Positions 14,595 through 17,634 of a DNA stretch of 17,634 nt are shown piece after piece (positions within the stretch are counted from its first letter, which is position 1; each line of letters begins with the position of its first letter). Source of the DNA: Actinomycetes bacterium (GTDB lineage Bacteria > Actinomycetota > Acidimicrobiia > Acidimicrobiales > SZUA-35). The stretch spans positions 1-17,634 of the forward strand of contig JAAETV010000494.1 in assembly GCA_024227975.1 (NCBI GenBank), written 5' to 3'. The notes under the pieces were generated by a model. That model was not told the origin of the DNA, did not search any database, and worked only from the letters and a program-made list of their open reading frames with translations. The position numbers and the translations under genes were made by a program.

Positions 14595-15319
14595 TGGGCG
14601 CTCTCCCCGGCTCCGGTTCCACCAACGAAGGTGTCGAACAGGTCGGCGCGCTCCAACAACTCGGTTCCCGTCCCCTCGGCCACGAGGGACCCGCTGCGCA
14701 AGACATAGGCCCGGTCGGCCACTTCGAGCAGGCGGTTGGCGTTCTGCTCGACGACGAACAGGGTGCGCCCCTCATCACGGAGGCGTTCGATGAGCTTGAA
14801 AACGACGTCGACGAGAACGGGAGCCAACCCCAGCGACGGCTCGTCCATCATCAGCAATGTTGGCCTCGACATCAGGGCCCGGGCAATGGCCAGTTGCTGG
14901 GCCTCACCCCCTGACAGATAGCCGGCCGGGGTATTCCACTTGTCCTCGAGGGTGGGGAACAATTCGGCCATTTCGACCAGCAGTCCCTGGCGATCGTTGG
15001 CCGAGACCGTCACCCCCCCGATTCTCAGGTTCTCAGCCACGGTGAGGTCGACGAAGATCCGCCGATGCTCAGGGACCAGGGCCAATCCTGCCTTCAGGGT
15101 CCGCTCCGGCGCGGCCCCAGTAATATCGGAGCCGTCGAAGTTGACGGTACCGCTGGCGGGACGGAGCAAACCGGCGACCGTGGCCATGAGCGTTGTCTTG
15201 CCGGCCCCGTTGGGGCCGATGAGACCAACGATCTCACCGGCCCCAACCGACAGGCTCACATCTCGTAGGGCCGCGATCGAGCCGTACCTGGTAGTGAGGC
15301 CATCTGTTTCCAGCAGCAC
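14591..15319 (-). CDS. livF: Branched-chain amino acid-type ABC transporter ATPase
   Basis: A 242-residue ATPase of the LivF family: Walker A GPNGAGKTT near residue 39, Q-loop-region ALVPEHRRIFVDLTVAENL, signature LSGGEAQQLAIARAL, Walker B TLLMMDEP, and VVEQNA with glutamine at the switch position, which is usual for LivF. It pairs with the LivG half of the downstream fusion to power import. The start is a GTG at 15319 with a purine-rich GGAAGAGG about ten bases upstream. The gene lies 32 bases after the binding-protein gene and overlaps livH by four bases, so it belongs to the same operon. Confidence 0.94.
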   Translation of the reverse strand: MLLETDGLTTRYGSIAALRDVSLSVGAGEIVGLIGPNGAGKTTLMATVAGLLRPASGTVNFDGSDITGAAPERTLKAGLALVPEHRRIFVDLTVAENLRIGGVTVSANDRQGLLVEMAELFPTLEDKWNTPAGYLSGGEAQQLAIARALMSRPTLLMMDEPSLGLAPVLVDVVFKLIERLRDEGRTLFVVEQNANRLLEVADRAYVLRSGSLVAEGTGTELLERADLFDTFVGGTGAGESAQ

Positions 15320-15351
15320 TATCGGGGCGCCTCTTCCGCTCTTGTTCCCGA

Positions 15352-16614
15352 CTACTTGGTGTCGATCAGGGTGTCAGCTCCATCGACGATCTGCTTGATG
15401 GGGACGGCCTTGGGGGGAATGCCGTTGGTACCGGCGTAGGTGATGATCCCACTGAAGCCGTCGAAGCCGTCGATGGCGGCTACTGCCTCACCGATCGAGG
15501 CTGAGTCGGTGCAGTCACAGTCGGCCATGCCCTGGAGGCCAAGCAGGAGGGAGTCGGCATAGAGCCCCATGAAGCCTCGGCTGTCGAGCTCCTCACCAGT
15601 GGCGTCGGCGTAGCTGCTCAACAACAGGTCGTTGCGGCCGCCGGGTTCGATGTTGATGTGGGGAGTATGGACGATTCCTTCGTTGTTGTCCTCGAATTGG
15701 ATGCCGGTGGCATCGAGGGCATCGGTCCCGATGTAGGTGATGCTGTCGAATCCGGCCCCTTCGAGTTGGCCCCGCAGGGCAGTGACCTGAAATCCGAGGG
15801 CAGCAGAATAGAAGGCCTCGGTGCCGTCGAGCACACCCGACAGCTCAGCGACCTGAGCGGAGAAATCGGTATCGCTGCCCCACTCATAGGTCTGAGTGCT
15901 GACGATCTCACCCCCGCCCGCCTCGAAGACGTCACTGAAGACGTCGGGGTTGAAGCCGGTGTAGGGGCCGGGCATGGTGAAGACGAAGGCTCGGGTGATG
16001 CCCTGATCGAGGGCCCACTCAGCGGCGGCCGTGGCTTGACCGGTGTCGTCGAAGGTGACGAGGTACGAGTTGTTCTCGATATCAGCCAGGGTTGGCTCGG
16101 TCGAAGCCGCTACGAACAGGGGTACCTGACCCTCGGTGGCCTGCAGGATGGGCAGGGCATAGTCGGCAAAGGGCGGGCCGATGATGAACTGGGCACCCCA
16201 GTCGAGCAGAGACTCGGCCGCCACCCCGGCGGTGGTGGCATCGCCGCCGACGTCTTCGACTTGAACCTCGACTGGTGAGCCGTTGAACCCACCAGTGCAG
16301 TTGATGAGCTCAGCAATGTGGGGCACCAGCTTGGAGCCGGGGATGTCGACGAAGCCCACGACCTCACCGAAGTCCATGGCCATGCCGACCTTGACCGGAT
16401 CACCAGTCGGAGCTTCGGCACAGTCGGCCAGATCGGCAGCCAGTATGGCGTCGATGTCAACGGCTGGGCCGCTCGACGCCGATCCCCCCTCACTGTCCGA
16501 TCCGGTTTCGGATTGCTCGGACTCGGCATCGTCCGAGCTGTCATCGTCACTGCCACAAGCAGCCGCAATGAGTGCAAAGACCGCAAGAAGCGCGATCAAG
16601 AACCTGATCTTCAT
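15352..16614 (-). CDS. Branched-chain amino acid-type substrate-binding lipoprotein
   Basis: A 420-residue extracellular solute receptor (Peripla_BP_6, LivJ/LivK type) for the transporter encoded downstream. A signal sequence (KIRFLIALLAVFALIAAAC) ends at Cys20, the expected lipid-modified residue, followed by an acidic Ser/Asp/Glu-rich spacer (~21-50). The mature part has PVKVGMAMDFGEVVGF, VEVQVEDVGGDATTA and FIIGPPF typical of the fold. The ATG at 16614 is chosen over 16635 because GGGGAGG stands seven bases before it and the signal peptide begins there. Ligand specificity is not readable; the neighbouring acyl-CoA dehydrogenase hints that the solute may be a catabolic substrate rather than leucine. 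First gene of the four-gene transporter operon. Confidence 0.93.
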   Translation of the reverse strand: MKIRFLIALLAVFALIAAACGSDDDSSDDAESEQSETGSDSEGGSASSGPAVDIDAILAADLADCAEAPTGDPVKVGMAMDFGEVVGFVDIPGSKLVPHIAELINCTGGFNGSPVEVQVEDVGGDATTAGVAAESLLDWGAQFIIGPPFADYALPILQATEGQVPLFVAASTEPTLADIENNSYLVTFDDTGQATAAAEWALDQGITRAFVFTMPGPYTGFNPDVFSDVFEAGGGEIVSTQTYEWGSDTDFSAQVAELSGVLDGTEAFYSAALGFQVTALRGQLEGAGFDSITYIGTDALDATGIQFEDNNEGIVHTPHINIEPGGRNDLLLSSYADATGEELDSRGFMGLYADSLLLGLQGMADCDCTDSASIGEAVAAIDGFDGFSGIITYAGTNGIPPKAVPIKQIVDGADTLIDTK

Positions 16615-16661
16615 GATGATCCTCCCCTGGTTCATGGGACTGGTGCCGGAACCCCCATGTG

Positions 16662-16682
16662 GTCATTTGGAAACCGAATGAC
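16662..16682. promoter_or_regulatory. Inverted repeat upstream of the transporter operon
   Basis: GTCATT (16662-16667) and AATGAC (16677-16682) are perfect arms; inner GG/CC also pair around an AAA centre, leaving one T-G pair. It lies 48 bases before the binding-protein ATG, between it and the dehydrogenase gene. It could be an operator or part of a terminator; no T-run follows on the minus strand. Confidence 0.35.
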
Positions 16683-16712
16683 ACCGGAACAAGTCCAGGC
16701 ATCTTAGGCAGA

Positions 16713-17634
16713 TCAGCTGGTCGACGCCACCACAAGGTCGGCGAAGGGGATATGGCGATCGGGTGCTGGCTCCCGGGGCAAGCCAAGTACCCGTTCGCCG
16801 ATGATGTTGCGCTGGATCTCACTCGTCCCACCCGAGATCGACATCGAGACCGCAAAGAGGGCTTCGCGGGCCCAGTAGTCTCCCGCCGCGCTTGCCTCAG
16901 CAGTACCGTCTGCCCCGTCGCTCCACGCCACCGAGGAAGGCCCGACGAGACGTAGGGCCAGATCCCGATAGTCAGCGGCAATCATGGCCCCAGCCAACTT
17001 GGGCAGAGATCCTCCCGGGCCGGGCTCCCCGCTCGCCTCCATGGCTGCCCGGGCCCGCAGCGCAACCAGACTTCGGCACACCTCGGCGGTATATAGCTTC
17101 ATCAGATCCTGGCGGACGACGGGGTCGTCGACGAGATCCCGTCGGCGGGCCTCGACTAGCAACTGATCGGTTCGATCGTGCCTGATCCCGTCGAACTGGC
17201 CGGTGCCGCGTGCGACCCGCTGGTAGTGGAGCATGGCCGAGGCCAAGCGCCAGCCCCCGTTCTCCGGAGGGATCAGGGCCGAGGGAGAGAGGAGGACGTC
17301 GTTGAAGAACACCTCGTTGAAGTGGCGCCCACCGTCGATCTGATGAATGGGCCTGACCTCGACGCCGGGTGCATTCAGGTCGACGATGAAGAGGCTGAGG
17401 CCCCGGTGTTTGGGTTGCTCGGGGTCGGTTCGGGCCAACACGATGCCGTACTCGGCTACATGGGCCAGGGTCGTCCACACCTTCTGACCTGTCAATGACC
17501 ACCCATCACCGGTGCTGACAGCCCGAGATCGCAGGGAAGCAACATCGGAGCCGGCCTCCGGCTCGGAGAACATCTGGCACAGGACGTGACGACCGGCCAG
17601 CGTGGCCGCGATATGGCGGTGCTTCTGCTCATCA
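16713..17634 (-). CDS. Acyl-CoA dehydrogenase (C-terminal part, cut by window edge)
   Basis: A flavoprotein of the FadE type that oxidises an acyl-CoA at the alpha-beta bond. The frame runs unbroken to the right edge with DEQKHRHIAATLAGRHVLCQ before the first internal Met, so about 306 C-terminal residues are visible and the N-terminal domain is missing. Family marks in order are MFSEPEAGSDVASL, DGWSLTGQKVWTT, HFNEVFFNDVLL, GGWRLASAMLHYQR and SISGGTSEIQRNIIGERVLG. The position of the catalytic glutamate of MCAD (YEGT) is Gly in SGGT, and the alternative site of IVD/LCAD (xxER) reads YQR, so the usual base seems absent at both places. It lies 98 bases upstream of the transporter lipoprotein gene on the same strand. 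Substrate unknown. Confidence 0.92.
   Translation of the reverse strand, partial: DEQKHRHIAATLAGRHVLCQMFSEPEAGSDVASLRSRAVSTGDGWSLTGQKVWTTLAHVAEYGIVLARTDPEQPKHRGLSLFIVDLNAPGVEVRPIHQIDGGRHFNEVFFNDVLLSPSALIPPENGGWRLASAMLHYQRVARGTGQFDGIRHDRTDQLLVEARRRDLVDDPVVRQDLMKLYTAEVCRSLVALRARAAMEASGEPGPGGSLPKLAGAMIAADYRDLALRLVGPSSVAWSDGADGTAEASAAGDYWAREALFAVSMSISGGTSEIQRNIIGERVLGLPREPAPDRHIPFADLVVASTS

Noticed and set aside
1..17634. CRISPR arrays, tRNA/rRNA genes, insertion sequences or prophage genes
   Set aside because: No regularly spaced repeats, cloverleaf-like sequence, transposase or integrase motifs, or flanking inverted repeats were seen.

Overview
The window looks like a piece of a chromosome from a high-GC actinobacterium. 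The supporting signs are strong G/C bias at third codon positions, an actinobacterial-style lipoprotein, TTG/GTG starts and apparently leaderless promoters. The gene content (PHA synthase, Rv2004c-like and CtpF-like proteins, liv transporter, FadE-type dehydrogenase) would fit a free-living Acidimicrobiia-type or related actinobacterium, but that placement is inference only. I see no mobile element, CRISPR array, tRNA or rRNA. Coding density is very high and no gap exceeds 300 bases. All genes are on the minus strand except the CoA-transferase (3390-4679) and the TetR regulator (11162-11815).

Left part (1-4679): a homocysteine S-methyltransferase-family gene is cut by the left edge. Next comes a large P-type Ca2+-ATPase. 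Its 5' end abuts, and depending on the start chosen overlaps, that of a divergent acetyl-CoA hydrolase/4-hydroxybutyrate CoA-transferase-type gene.

Middle-left (4690-8380): a tight minus-strand operon runs CBS-pair protein, then aminoglycoside phosphotransferase-like/P-loop kinase fusion (Rv2004c type), then membrane-anchored left-handed beta-helix acyltransferase-like protein, then alpha/beta hydrolase. The last three genes overlap. A palindromic site resembling the mycobacterial DosR dormancy box lies just upstream of the CBS gene. A 13-bp inverted repeat surrounds the putative kinase start codon. Together with the CtpF-like ATPase, this recalls the mycobacterial hypoxia/dormancy gene set.

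Middle-right (8379-11815): a polyhydroxyalkanoate cassette holds phaC (synthase) followed by phaZ (intracellular depolymerase). A TetR-family regulator is divergent from phaC. The short AT-rich intergenic region has good promoter matches for both directions and inverted repeats over the phaC promoter, suggesting that the regulator controls phaC and itself.

Right part (11845-17634): a branched-chain-amino-acid-type ABC transporter operon runs substrate-binding lipoprotein, livF, livH, then a fused livM-livG. It is preceded by an acyl-CoA dehydrogenase that is cut by the right edge and lacks a glutamate at the two usual catalytic-base positions.
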